NCBI GenBank assembly: GCA_937890745.1
Contig: CALADH010000062.1
Location: 1 to 18,027, forward strand
Source of the DNA: Scybalocola_A sp900557175
GTDB lineage: Bacteria; Bacillota; Clostridia; Lachnospirales; Lachnospiraceae
DNA length: 18,027 nt
Direction: 5' to 3'
The translations under genes and the position numbers were made by a program. The notes under the pieces are model-generated. The model did not search any database. It saw nothing but the letters and a program-made list of their open reading frames with translations, and had not been told where the DNA came from. Within the stretch, counting starts at the first letter, position 1. The number at the start of each line of letters is the position of its first letter. Shown in pieces: positions 1 through 8,087 of the stretch.

Positions 1-138
1 CGAGTTTTGGCGAATGCCGTCCATAGGCGCGCGGCGCTCATAGAAAGTCGCCGCGTGTCACCCAAAATGATAGGGCTTCTCTTGCGCGTAAAATACCAAC
101 AGTACGGTTTCCAATATGCTGTGTCGACAAACCTCAAT
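1..138. other. GC-rich block without an assigned gene
   Basis: No gene can be named here. The block is richer in G and C than its surroundings and contains a 7-bp inverted repeat, CGCGGCG at 32-38 with CGCCGCG at 51-57, not followed by a T-run. On the minus strand one frame stays open from the end of the ROK gene to the window edge, but it has no start or ribosome site. In other minus frames short peptide-like stretches are interrupted by stops. It could be the edge of a gene outside the window, a non-coding RNA, or a copy of a dispersed intergenic repeat. My impression is of a repeat, but nothing in the window contains a second copy. Confidence 0.3.
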
Positions 139-1305
139 TTAATCCTTTTCCCGATATCTTTCCAGCCGTATGTCGGTGAAGCCCAAAAATTTTTTCATTG
201 CAAGACAGACGCCGCCAAGAAGGACAGAATTGCTGCCAAGTTCAGAGATTTTAAGATGGCAGAGCGGGCGGACGTGCTTTGGGAGTTTTGCGACGATTTC
301 ATCGGCAAGTGCAGGGATGTTTTCCGTGAGATTGCTGTTGATGACAATCAGCTCTGGATTTAAGGTGCCGAGAATATTGTTGACGCCGACGGCAATATAG
401 TCTGTAAAACGGTTTATAACAGCGACGGCGTCAGGCTCGCCGGCTTCATAATTTTTTATAAGTGTTCCAATGTCCGGGAGTGTATCTGCGTGCTTTAGCG
501 CAGCGTAATCTTTTAAAATGGCAAGCTCTGAAGCGTATTGCTCAAGACAGCCCCTGTTGCCGCACGGACATGGGCGGCCATTAAGTTCGACAGTGGAATG
601 TCCAAATTCGCCGGCACAGCCATTATGGCCGGTATAAAAGCGGTTATCTAAAATAATACCGAGGCCGATACCGGAATGAATGCTCATAGCGACAAGACTG
701 CCGCAGTCAAAGCTGTAGCACTGCTCGGCGATCACAGAGAGGTTGGCCTCATTTTCCACATAGACGGGAATATGAAAGCGGGATTCAAGCGGCGTTTTGA
801 TGTCTATATCAGAATACGGATAATAAGGCGTAAAACGGATATAGTTATCATTAACGATACCGTGAATGCCGACACATATACTGACAAGACCGTAGGTTGT
901 TTCGGGAAGTGCTTTGGACATTGTTTCGATAATATTTTCAAGCAGCGGCAGCAGTGATTCACGGCTATCCGGTGTCGGACAGACAAATGTATTGATGGAC
1001 TGCCCGGCAAGATTTGCGGCAAGCACTGTAATTTTAGTGCGGCCGATATCGAAGGCGAGGATGCATCCGGCATCGGGACAAAAATTTAAAATAATCGGTT
1101 TTCTTCCTTTATCAGTCATGGCGATACCTGTCTCGGCAATAAGGCCGCGGTCGAGAAGAAGGCGCACGATGGCAGAGACGGTTGCTTTTGTAAGGCCGGA
1201 TTGTTTGGCAATGTCGGCTCTTGAAAGTGCTTTACCTTCTATAATTGTTTTCAAAATAAAATTTGTATTCATATCACGGATCATCGCTTTATTTCCAGTA
1301 TCCAT
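139..1305 (-). CDS. ROK-family transcriptional repressor, XylR-like
   Basis: A 388-residue sugar-responsive repressor of the ROK family. The N-terminus (about residues 12-65) is a winged helix-turn-helix with the typical ALSRADIAKQSGLTKATVS segment. The rest is the actin-like ROK fold: a DIGRTK phosphate-loop motif (86-91), a GEFGH segment with His236, and the zinc motif CPCGNRGCLE with Cys246, Cys248 and Cys253. I chose the start at 1305 because GGAGGAG lies 4 bases upstream; an in-frame ATG at 1347 would add 14 residues but has no ribosome site. The gene is divergent from a GH31 alpha-xylosidase operon, so its effector is probably xylose or a xyloside (inference). Its -35 box overlaps the proposed operator, suggesting autoregulation. 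A glucokinase role is unlikely because of the DNA-binding domain. Confidence 0.9.
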   Translation of the reverse strand: MDTGNKAMIRDMNTNFILKTIIEGKALSRADIAKQSGLTKATVSAIVRLLLDRGLIAETGIAMTDKGRKPIILNFCPDAGCILAFDIGRTKITVLAANLAGQSINTFVCPTPDSRESLLPLLENIIETMSKALPETTYGLVSICVGIHGIVNDNYIRFTPYYPYSDIDIKTPLESRFHIPVYVENEANLSVIAEQCYSFDCGSLVAMSIHSGIGLGIILDNRFYTGHNGCAGEFGHSTVELNGRPCPCGNRGCLEQYASELAILKDYAALKHADTLPDIGTLIKNYEAGEPDAVAVINRFTDYIAVGVNNILGTLNPELIVINSNLTENIPALADEIVAKLPKHVRPLCHLKISELGSNSVLLGGVCLAMKKFLGFTDIRLERYREKD

Positions 1306-1334
1306 AGGCTCCTCCGAAAAATATAAAAATTGTA

Positions 1335-1363
1335 TTGACGTGCTCATTAATTTATCCTATTAT
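1335..1363 (+). promoter_or_regulatory. Candidate promoter of the alpha-xylosidase operon
   Basis: TTGACG at 1335-1340 and TATTAT at 1358-1363 are separated by 17 bases, facing the GH31 gene. Transcription would start near 1370, directly before the palindrome at 1376-1394, a placement suited to repression. An alternative TTAACT (1388-1393), 17-base spacer, TATTTT (1411-1416) is weaker. Confidence 0.5.
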
Positions 1364-1387
1364 AATATCAAACATTAGTTTAGTCAA
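1359..1387 (-). promoter_or_regulatory. Promoter of the ROK repressor gene
   Basis: Read on the minus strand, TTGACT (1387-1382) is followed after 17 bases by a perfect TATAAT (1364-1359). Transcription would begin near 1352, leaving a leader of about 45 bases before the start codon at 1305. It overlaps the plus-strand promoter, so the two directions may compete for polymerase. Confidence 0.65.
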
Positions 1388-1394
1388 TTAACTA
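1376..1394. promoter_or_regulatory. Candidate ROK/XylR operator palindrome
   Basis: The 19-base element TAGTTTAGTCAATTAACTA has 5-bp arms (TAGTT and AACTA) with further symmetric matches inside, centred on 1385. Known XylR operators of Firmicutes carry TTAGTTT...AAACTAA-type arms, and this site resembles them. It covers the -35 of the ROK promoter and lies just downstream of the operon promoter, so one bound repressor could control both. The assignment rests on position and resemblance only. Confidence 0.5.
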
Positions 1395-1467
1395 TATATG
1401 ATTTGCACAATATTTTGAAAAAATAATAGGATGTTGGAGTCAATATATGTGCAGTAAGGAGGTTGCC

Positions 1468-3750
1468 ATGAAGTTTACAGAAGGTTACTGGCTTGAAAGT
1501 GAGCGGGCGAAAATGATGTATGCCGCTCATGCCTATGAAGTGACGGAAATTGACGGCGGTATGCGCGTGCTTGCGCCGGTAAAGGTGATTGATTCAAGGG
1601 GAACAACATTGAATCTTCCGGTGATAACAATTGAGTTTAAGGCTGTCGGGGAAGATGCGATTTCGGTGCGCGCATGGCATTTTGAGGGTTATGAGGATAA
1701 GACGCCGGCTTTTGAAAAGAAAACGGTCAGAGTACCTTATACAGTTGAGATTGATGAGAAAAGAGCTGTTCTTGTGACCGGAAATGTTTCGGTCGTTGTT
1801 GACAGAGAAAATTGGGAGTATCGTTTTGAAGCCGGCGGTAAAGTGCTCACACGGTGCGGCTTTAAAAATTTAGCCTATGTCCGCTGGGACGGCACAGCCT
1901 CAACCCAGCTTCCGGCGGCCAATTATATGAATGACGGAGCAAAGCCTTATATGGTCAACGAGCTGTCACTTTCTGTCGGAGAGTGCGTCTATGGCTTTGG
2001 CGAACGGTTTACGGCTTTTGTGAAGAACGGACAGAGTATAGAAACGTGGAATGAGGATGGCGGTACAGCCTCACAGCTTTCTTATAAGAGTGTGCCGTTT
2101 TATATGACAAACAGAGGTTATGGTGTCTTTGTTGACCATACGGATAACGTATCCTTTGAAGTTGCCAGTGAAAAGGTGGAGTATGTGGGCTTTAGCGTGC
2201 CGGGTGAGGAAATCCGCTATATTTTCTTTTATGGATCAGAGCCAAAGAAAATTTTAAAAAGCTATACGGCGCTTCTTGGGCGCCCGGCGCTGCCGCCGGC
2301 GTGGAGTTTCGGCCTTTGGCTGTCCACATCATTTACGACAAATTATGACGAAGCGACAGTGACATCATTTATTGACGGTATGCTTAAGAGAGATCTTCCG
2401 CTGAGTGTTTTTCATTTTGACTGCTTTTGGATGAAGGAGTTTCACTGGTGTGATTTTGAGTGGGATGACAGGGTATTTCCGAATGTCCGCGAAATGCTTG
2501 TCCGCTATAAGGCGAAGGGGCTTAAAATCTGTGTCTGGATTAATCCATATATTGCACAGAATACGGCACTTTTTAAAGAAGGCGCTGAAAAAGGCTATTT
2601 GCTGAAACGCAGCGACGGCATGGGTGTATGGCAGACAGATTTATGGCAGGCCGGCATGGGTGTTGTGGACTTTACAAATAAGGAAGCGTGCGCATGGTAT
2701 TCGGCACAGCTTCGGCGGCTTTTAGATATGGGCGTCGATTGCTTTAAAACAGATTTCGGTGAGCGTATTCCGACGGATGTCTCTTATTTTGACGGAAGTA
2801 ATGCCGAGGCAATGCACAACTATTATACATATCTTTATAATCAATGTGTATTTAATACGCTTCGGGAAGTGAAAGGGGAAGCTGAGGCTGTTGTATTTGC
2901 GCGGAGCGCGACGGCGGGCTGCCAGCAATTTCCGGTTCACTGGGGCGGCGACTGTATGGCAAGCTATCCGTCAATGGCAGAGACATTAAGGGGCGGCTTG
3001 TCCTTTGCAATGTCGGGCTTTTCTTTTTGGAGTCATGATATTTCAGGCTTTGAGAGCACGGCGACGGCGGATTTGTATAAGCGATGGACGGCGTTTGGTC
3101 TTTTATCAACACACAGCCGTCTGCACGGTTCAGGAAGCTATCGTGTGCCGTGGCTTTTCGATGAGGAGTCCTGCGACGTGCTTCGTTTCTTTACAAAGCT
3201 TAAATGCCGTCTGATGCCTTATATTTACAGCAAGGCTGTTGAGGCGCACCGGGATGGCACGCCTTTAATGCGGCCGATGGTTTTTGAGTATCCAAATGAC
3301 AGGGCGGCCGCTTTTGCGGACTGCCAGTATATGCTCGGAGACAATTTACTGGCGGCGCCTGTATTTTCACCGTCGGGTGAGGCCGAGTATTATCTGCCGG
3401 ATGGCTGCTGGACAGACTTTTTTACAGGTGAAGTTAAGGCGGGCGGACGTTATTATAAAAATAAATATGATTATTTTTCACTGCCGCTTTATGTGCGCCC
3501 GGCTTCAATCATCGCTGTCGGAAGTACAGACTGCCGACCGGATTATGATTACGGAAAAGATGTGACATTTCATGTGTATGAGCTTTTGGAAGGACAAAGT
3601 ACACAGGCAGAAGTTGTCGATATGGCGGGAAATACATTAGCACATATTTTTGTGACAAAGGAAGACGGAAAATATAGAACAAAAGGTACAGAAAATTTAG
3701 AGAACTATAAGTTTATCATTCATGAAAACGGAGAGGAGTATACTTTATGA
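1468..3750 (+). CDS. yicI: GH31 alpha-xylosidase, YicI type
   Basis: A 760-residue glycoside hydrolase family 31 enzyme closely resembling YicI, which removes alpha-linked xylose from the non-reducing end of isoprimeverose and xyloglucan oligosaccharides. The nucleophile is Asp429 in CFKTDFGERIPTDV and the acid/base is Asp495 in HWGGDC; their 66-residue spacing equals that in E. coli YicI (416 and 482). The stretch after it (AETLRGGLSFAMSGFSFWSHD, then LLSTHSRLHGSGSYRVPW) also follows YicI. There is no signal peptide, so it acts in the cytoplasm on imported oligosaccharides. I chose the ATG at 1468 because AAGGAGG stands 5 bases upstream; an in-frame ATG at 1447 also has a weaker GGAG. It is first in an operon under the divergent ROK regulator and overlaps the next gene by 4 bases (ATGA). 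Specificity for xylose rather than glucose is inferred from similarity. Confidence 0.93.
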   Translation: MKFTEGYWLESERAKMMYAAHAYEVTEIDGGMRVLAPVKVIDSRGTTLNLPVITIEFKAVGEDAISVRAWHFEGYEDKTPAFEKKTVRVPYTVEIDEKRAVLVTGNVSVVVDRENWEYRFEAGGKVLTRCGFKNLAYVRWDGTASTQLPAANYMNDGAKPYMVNELSLSVGECVYGFGERFTAFVKNGQSIETWNEDGGTASQLSYKSVPFYMTNRGYGVFVDHTDNVSFEVASEKVEYVGFSVPGEEIRYIFFYGSEPKKILKSYTALLGRPALPPAWSFGLWLSTSFTTNYDEATVTSFIDGMLKRDLPLSVFHFDCFWMKEFHWCDFEWDDRVFPNVREMLVRYKAKGLKICVWINPYIAQNTALFKEGAEKGYLLKRSDGMGVWQTDLWQAGMGVVDFTNKEACAWYSAQLRRLLDMGVDCFKTDFGERIPTDVSYFDGSNAEAMHNYYTYLYNQCVFNTLREVKGEAEAVVFARSATAGCQQFPVHWGGDCMASYPSMAETLRGGLSFAMSGFSFWSHDISGFESTATADLYKRWTAFGLLSTHSRLHGSGSYRVPWLFDEESCDVLRFFTKLKCRLMPYIYSKAVEAHRDGTPLMRPMVFEYPNDRAAAFADCQYMLGDNLLAAPVFSPSGEAEYYLPDGCWTDFFTGEVKAGGRYYKNKYDYFSLPLYVRPASIIAVGSTDCRPDYDYGKDVTFHVYELLEGQSTQAEVVDMAGNTLAHIFVTKEDGKYRTKGTENLENYKFIIHENGEEYTL

Positions 3751-5126
3751 TGAAAAATATGCCTGAAATTAAGATGGGAATTGTTGCTGTGAGCAGAGAC
3801 TGCTTCCCGATGTCTCTGTCAAAAACACGCTGTCACGCGGTGGCAGAAGCTTACAAAGAAAAATATGGGGATATTTATGAATGTCCTGTCGTAGTAGAGC
3901 GTGAAATTCATATGCAGCAGGCGCTTGAAGCGCTGTGTGAGGCAGGCTGTACGGCACTTGTTGTGTATCTCGGAAATTTCGGGCCGGAAAGTGCTGAGAC
4001 GCTTCTTGCTAAATATTTTGACGGTCCGGTCATGTTTGTTGCCGCGGCTGAGGAGCGCAAAGACAATTTAACAGGCGGCAGAGGCGATGCTTTCTGCGGT
4101 ATGTTAAATGCCAGCTATAATCTGGAGCTGAGAGGTGTGCGCGCCTATATTCCTGAATATCCTGTCGGTACGCCGGATGAGGCAGCGGCTATGATTCATG
4201 AGTTTGTACCGGTAGCAAGGGCTGTGAGGGCAGTATCAGAGCTTAAGATTATAAGCTTTGGGCCAAGGCCGCAGGATTTTCTTGCCTGCAATGCGCCGAT
4301 ATGGCAGCTTCACAAGCTTGGCGTGGAGATTGAGGAAAATTCAGAGCTTGATTTGTTTGAGGCATTTAATGCCCATGCGGGCGATGCGCGCATTGAGGCA
4401 GTGGCGGCGGATATGGCGGCAGAGCTTGGTGAGGGGAATAAAAAACCGGAAATTCTTCACCGGCTTGCTCAGTATGAGCTGACGCTTTTAGATTGGATTG
4501 AGGCGCATAAAGGTTCAAGAAAATATGTAGCTATTGCGGGCAAGTGCTGGCCGGCTTTTCAGACACAATTTGGTTTTGTGCCATGCTATGTCAACAGCCG
4601 CCTGACAAAGATGGGGATTCCGGTATCCTGCGAGGTTGATATTTACGGCGCTTTAAGTGAATTTATCGGCACAGTCATCACAGAAGATGCGGTGACACTT
4701 TTAGATATTAATAATACGGTGCCCCGTGATATGTATGAGGCGGATATTAAAAATCATTTTCCGTATGCGCATAAAGATGTGTTTATGGGCTTTCACTGCG
4801 GCAATACGCCGTCCAATAAGCTTGCCTTTTGTGAAATGAAATATCAGATGATCATGGCCAGAAGTCTTCCTGAGGAAGTGACGCAGGGAACACTTGAGGG
4901 TGATATTTTGCCGGGAGAGATTACATTTTTCAGACTTCACAGCACGGCAGACACCCGTCTTCAGGCATATATCGCACAGGGTGAGGTGCTTCCTGTAAAA
5001 ACACATTCATTCGGAAGTATCGGCGTTTTTGCAATTCCGGAAATGGGACGTTTTTACAGACATGTGCTTATTGAAAAGCATTATCCGCATCACGGCGCCG
5101 AAGCTTTTATGGCTTCAAAAGCATGA
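3747..5126 (+). CDS. L-fucose/L-arabinose isomerase-family protein, 3'-truncated
   Basis: A 459-residue member of the short L-fucose isomerase-like family, which interconverts aldoses and ketoses with a divalent metal. Glu296 (in CEVDIYGAL) and Asp320 (in LLDINNT) are 24 residues apart, the spacing of the metal ligands Glu337 and Asp361 in E. coli FucI. The third ligand, a C-terminal His, may be one of His438, His448 or His449. The protein follows the family up to GRFYRHVLIEKHYPHHGA..AF and then stops after MASKA. Relatives, as I remember them, run on for about 40 more residues, so the end is missing. The lost end coincides with a deletion joining this gene to xylB. The start ATG overlaps the GH31 stop, with GGAGAGGAG upstream. 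Beside an alpha-xylosidase and xylulokinase it may have served as a pentose isomerase, since xylA is absent here (inference). Whether the shortened protein is active is unknown. Confidence 0.75.
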   Translation: MMKNMPEIKMGIVAVSRDCFPMSLSKTRCHAVAEAYKEKYGDIYECPVVVEREIHMQQALEALCEAGCTALVVYLGNFGPESAETLLAKYFDGPVMFVAAAEERKDNLTGGRGDAFCGMLNASYNLELRGVRAYIPEYPVGTPDEAAAMIHEFVPVARAVRAVSELKIISFGPRPQDFLACNAPIWQLHKLGVEIEENSELDLFEAFNAHAGDARIEAVAADMAAELGEGNKKPEILHRLAQYELTLLDWIEAHKGSRKYVAIAGKCWPAFQTQFGFVPCYVNSRLTKMGIPVSCEVDIYGALSEFIGTVITEDAVTLLDINNTVPRDMYEADIKNHFPYAHKDVFMGFHCGNTPSNKLAFCEMKYQMIMARSLPEEVTQGTLEGDILPGEITFFRLHSTADTRLQAYIAQGEVLPVKTHSFGSIGVFAIPEMGRFYRHVLIEKHYPHHGAEAFMASKA

Positions 5127-6168
5127 GCCCCATCATTTTGAAAAAATCAGTAAAATCATGCTTCCGAAAGATTATATTGCGTACCGGCTTACCGGCGTAT
5201 TTGCGACGGATGTTTCGGACGCATCGGGAATGCTTTTGTTTGATGTAAAAAAACGGTGCTGGTCAGAGCCGATGCTGCGCCTGTGCGGTGTAAGGCGCGA
5301 GCAGATGGCTGAAGTTTTCGAAAGCAGCCAGATGATCGGCCATATTTGTGCGGCTGCCGCAAAAATAACGGGACTTTCCGAAAAATGCCTTGTGGCAGCC
5401 GGCGCCGGAGATAATGCGGCTGCGGCTGTTGGTACCGGTGTTGTCGGCGAGGGCGGCTGCAATATTTCACTGGGTACAAGCGGCACAATTTTTATTTCGG
5501 GAAAGACATTTAAGGCGGATCAAAGCTTCGGACTTCACGGTTTCTGCCATGCCGACGGCGGTTATCATCTCATGGGGTGTATGCTCTCGGCAGCGTCCTG
5601 CAATCAATGGTGGTCTGACGGCATATTGCAGACGAAAGATTATGCAAAGACCCAGTCAGAGATGACGCGCCTTGGCGAAAATCATGTTTTCTTCCTGCCG
5701 TATTTGATGGGCGAGCGCTCGCCACATAATAATCCGAAAGCCCGCGGCACATTTATCGGTATGACAATGGATACAACAAGAAATGATATGACGCAGGCGG
5801 TGATGGAGGGCGTTATTTTCGGACTGAGAGACAGTTTTGAAATCGCGCGGCGTTTAGGACTTCAGCCAAAGATGACAAAAATATGCGGCGGAGGTGCGAA
5901 AAGTGCTCTGTGGCGGAAGATGACGGCAAATATTTTAGGCATTCCGGTTGCTGTCGTACAAAGTGAGGAGGGGCCTGCAATGGGTGCGGCCATGCTTGCT
6001 GCCGTAGGCACCGGCGCTTTTAAAACTGTTAAAGAAGCATCGGAAAAAATTGTGAAAATTGCAGAAATTATCGAGCCGGATTCGTCGCTTGTTATGAAAT
6101 ATGAGGCAAAATATCGTCAGTTTGCTGAAATTTATCCGACTGTCCGAAACATCTTTGAAATTATTTAA
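5092..6168 (+). pseudogene. xylB: Xylulokinase remnant lacking its N-terminal third
   Basis: This is the C-terminal ~358 codons of a FGGY-family xylulokinase, which phosphorylates D-xylulose. Homology begins abruptly at TAPKLLWLQKHEP (from 5092), a segment that normally sits near residue 130-135 of a ~490-residue protein. It continues through LPKDYIAYRLTG, DVSDASGMLLFDV, the catalytic GAGDNAAAA (Asp codon 5410-5412), SLGTSGTIF, LPYLMGERSPHN and a normal C-terminus. The N-terminal domain with the GIDxGT sugar/ATP elements is gone. The frame differs from the preceding isomerase gene, whose TGA is at 5124-5126. The upstream ATG at 5029 lies inside the isomerase gene and encodes foreign residues. 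The first internal ATG (5158) has no ribosome site. A working kinase is therefore unlikely, although the remaining codons have no internal stop, which suggests a recent event or an assembly join. Confidence 0.85.
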
Positions 6169-6182
6169 AAATGTGCTATGAT
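6155..6182 (+). promoter_or_regulatory. Promoter of the MBL-fold hydrolase gene
   Basis: TTGAAA (6155-6160), a 16-base spacer and TATGAT (6177-6182) preceded by TG at 6174-6175 form an extended -10 promoter. It lies over the last codons of the xylulokinase remnant and gives a short leader to the ribosome site GGAGGG at 6208-6213. The hydrolase would thus be expressed independently of the broken xylose operon. Confidence 0.6.
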
Positions 6183-6218
6183 TAGTGGATGAAAACGAGA
6201 AGGTTTCGGAGGGAAGTT

Positions 6219-7040
6219 ATGGTTATCAAAACTTTAGTAGAAAATACGTCTTTATCTACTTTTTATGGATGTCAGCACGGCCTTAGTTTCTATGTAGAGA
6301 CAAAAAAACATAAACTTTTAGTTGATTTAGGTCAGAATCAGCTTTTTTATGAAAATGCTGCGAAGCTGGATGTGGCGATCGATGATATTGACACGGTGAT
6401 TATTACACACGGACATTACGATCACGGCGGCGGGCTTGGTACATTTTTAAAGCATAATAATCATGCAAGGGTTTATATTCATAAGCTGGCTTTTGAAGAT
6501 TATTACTCGATGGACGGCGGTAAACTGCATTATGTCGGACTGGATAAGAAATACAAGACACATCCCCAGTGTGTTTTTGTGGAAAAAGACATGAGGATAG
6601 ATGATGAGCTGATGCTGTTTACAAATGTTTTGGAACGTGATTATGCGGCAGAAAGTAATCAATCACTGAAGCTGCGCAGAGATGATAAGTATGTGGAAGA
6701 TATGTTTTTACATGAGCAGAACCTTATTGTGACAGAAAACGGGAAACATGTTTTATTTTCGGGCTGTGCTCACTGCGGTATTATTAACATATTAAACAGG
6801 GCGGAAAAAATGACAGGCACACAGATGGATGCCGTTTTTTCAGGCTTTCATTTGTCGAATCCGAAAACCGGAAAGACGGAAGAACTGACAACGGTCGATG
6901 TCATTGGACGGCTGCTTAAGGAAAAAAAGACACATTACTTTACGGGGCACTGTACCGGACAGATTCCGTTTGAAATATTAAAAAATATTATGAAAGAACA
7001 AGTTTCTTACATATCCGCGGGCAGCTGTGCGATACTATAA
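6219..7040 (+). CDS. MBL-fold metallo-hydrolase (COG1237 type)
   Basis: A 273-residue metallo-beta-lactamase-fold protein. The metal motif HGHYDH is at residues 64-69, with further candidate ligands His185 in SGCAHCGIINI, His211 in SGFHLSN and His244 in FTGHCTGQ. The SGCAHCGI block is typical of the COG1237 group; some archaeal members are annotated as 7,8-dihydropterin-6-methyl-(ribofuranosyl)aminobenzene-phosphate synthases, but in Firmicutes the substrate is generally unknown. It is cytoplasmic, with no signal peptide. The start at 6219 is chosen because GGAGGG lies 5 bases upstream; an ATG at 6189 would add 10 residues without a ribosome site. It has its own promoter and ends before a long hairpin shared with convergent lgt. 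A link to sugar metabolism is not supported beyond position. Confidence 0.85.
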   Translation: MVIKTLVENTSLSTFYGCQHGLSFYVETKKHKLLVDLGQNQLFYENAAKLDVAIDDIDTVIITHGHYDHGGGLGTFLKHNNHARVYIHKLAFEDYYSMDGGKLHYVGLDKKYKTHPQCVFVEKDMRIDDELMLFTNVLERDYAAESNQSLKLRRDDKYVEDMFLHEQNLIVTENGKHVLFSGCAHCGIINILNRAEKMTGTQMDAVFSGFHLSNPKTGKTEELTTVDVIGRLLKEKKTHYFTGHCTGQIPFEILKNIMKEQVSYISAGSCAIL

Positions 7041-7105
7041 TAAAATTTTAAGCTTATATAAAGCTGCCTGCGCTGAATGACAGCTGCAGGAAATATTGAA
7101 ATATA

Positions 7106-7185
7106 AACAAGAGCGTCTGCATGTTTTGCGTAATGTGCATTTTCAGCACAAGGCAAAATTTACAGACGCTCTTGTTATATTTTTT
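7106..7185. terminator. Long composite hairpin between convergent genes
   Basis: Perfect 14-bp arms AACAAGAGCGTCTG (7106-7119) and CAGACGCTCTTGTT (7163-7176) are followed on the plus strand by ATAT and six T at 7180-7185. The 43-base interior folds again, with TTTTGC (7124-7129) pairing GCAAAA (7153-7158) and TGTGC (7134-7138) pairing GCACA (7146-7150). It terminates the hydrolase gene and probably also lgt from the other side, although the minus-strand T-run is poor. The nested stems make it longer than a usual terminator. Confidence 0.8.
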
Positions 7186-7188
7186 GAT

Positions 7189-7992
7189 TTATTTTGCCGT
7201 CGTTTCCTTCCGCTTTCCGAAAAGAAGCCAGATTCCAAACGGCAGTACAAGAAGGCTTATAAGCTGTGATGTTGAGAAATTGCCGATATCGCCTCGCAGA
7301 ATATCACCGCGGAGCATTTCAAGGAAAAACCGGGCAACAGTATAATATAAAAGATAAACACCCATCAGACGTCCCTTTAAAAGCTTTCGTTTGCGAAGAA
7401 GCACAAAAAGAATAATAAATACAATAAAATTAAGACCGGCTTCAATCAGCTGGACAGGTATACGCGGTACTTCGCAAAGCTCAGGTACAAGCTCGTTGTA
7501 AGGAAACTGTACGCTTAAAAAGCCATGATACTCTTTGCCGTAGCAGCAGCCGGCGAGAAAGCAGCCGATGCGGCCGAAGCCGTGGACAAGAGGAATCAGC
7601 GGTGCGTAAACATCTAAAAAACCGATGAATGAAACTTTAAAATGGCAGCAGTAACGCAAGACGCCGAGAAAAGCGCCGATGAGGCCGCCATAAAAAACAA
7701 GACCGCCAAAGGCATAGGCAAGTGCATTCAAAGGGGAAGCTTTAAAGAGCTCACAGTAGACATCGAAATGTCTGATAATACTCGGCAGCTTGGTGATAAA
7801 ATATAAAAGCTTGGCGCCGATTAAAAGACCGATGCCTCCGTAAACTGTGCCGAAAAGAATATCTTCTTTTGCAACGCCGTAATCCGGGCCTACTTTTCTT
7901 GCGATAAGCAGTGCAATAAAAAATCCGATCATAAAGACCGGGCCGTAAAGCGGCAGTGTAATTGTATCTGTGAATCTTATATATGGAAACAT
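7189..7992 (-). CDS. lgt: Prolipoprotein diacylglyceryl transferase
   Basis: A 267-residue membrane enzyme that transfers diacylglycerol from phosphatidylglycerol to the lipobox cysteine of prolipoproteins. It carries GGLVFYGGLIG (97-107) and the Lgt signature HGFGRIGCFLAGCCYG (137-152), where clostridial members have CFLAGCC in place of the proteobacterial NFINGEL. The C-terminal ARFFLEMLRGD segment is also conserved. Hydrophobic stretches at about 16-30, 47-67, 92-115, 185-205 and 240-260 fit a polytopic protein. The start at 7992 has GGAG 5 bases upstream. It appears to be transcribed alone: a hairpin separates it from the zinc-ribbon gene, and the long hairpin lies at its 3' end. Confidence 0.95.
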   Translation of the reverse strand: MFPYIRFTDTITLPLYGPVFMIGFFIALLIARKVGPDYGVAKEDILFGTVYGGIGLLIGAKLLYFITKLPSIIRHFDVYCELFKASPLNALAYAFGGLVFYGGLIGAFLGVLRYCCHFKVSFIGFLDVYAPLIPLVHGFGRIGCFLAGCCYGKEYHGFLSVQFPYNELVPELCEVPRIPVQLIEAGLNFIVFIILFVLLRKRKLLKGRLMGVYLLYYTVARFFLEMLRGDILRGDIGNFSTSQLISLLVLPFGIWLLFGKRKETTAK

Positions 7993-8053
7993 AAATTCTC
8001 CTTATTTTCTATCATAAATATGTGTTGGCATATCCCTGCGCTGCCATCATCAG

Positions 8054-8087
8054 AATAAAAGCTGTTGCTAAAGCAACAGCTTTTATT
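8054..8087 (-). terminator. Rho-independent terminator of the zinc-ribbon gene
   Basis: A perfect 15-bp stem, 8054-8068 with 8073-8087, closes a 4-base loop. Read on the minus strand it begins right after the stop codon of the zinc-ribbon gene and ends in CTTTTATT. Because it is nearly symmetrical it could also work in the other direction, but no plus-strand gene runs into it. Confidence 0.85.

Noticed and set aside
7..363. Plus-strand open frame at the left edge
   Set aside because: It overlaps the C-terminal part of the well-supported ROK gene on the other strand and has no ribosome site or recognisable product.
5029..6168. A complete 379-residue xylulokinase starting at 5029
   Set aside because: The first 21 residues are out-of-frame translation of the isomerase gene, and no ribosome site exists; the kinase match begins only at 5092.
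7068..7092. CCTGC/GCAGG inverted repeat as a second terminator after the hydrolase
   Set aside because: The stem is short and interrupted and no T-run follows; the 7106-7185 hairpin is the better terminator.
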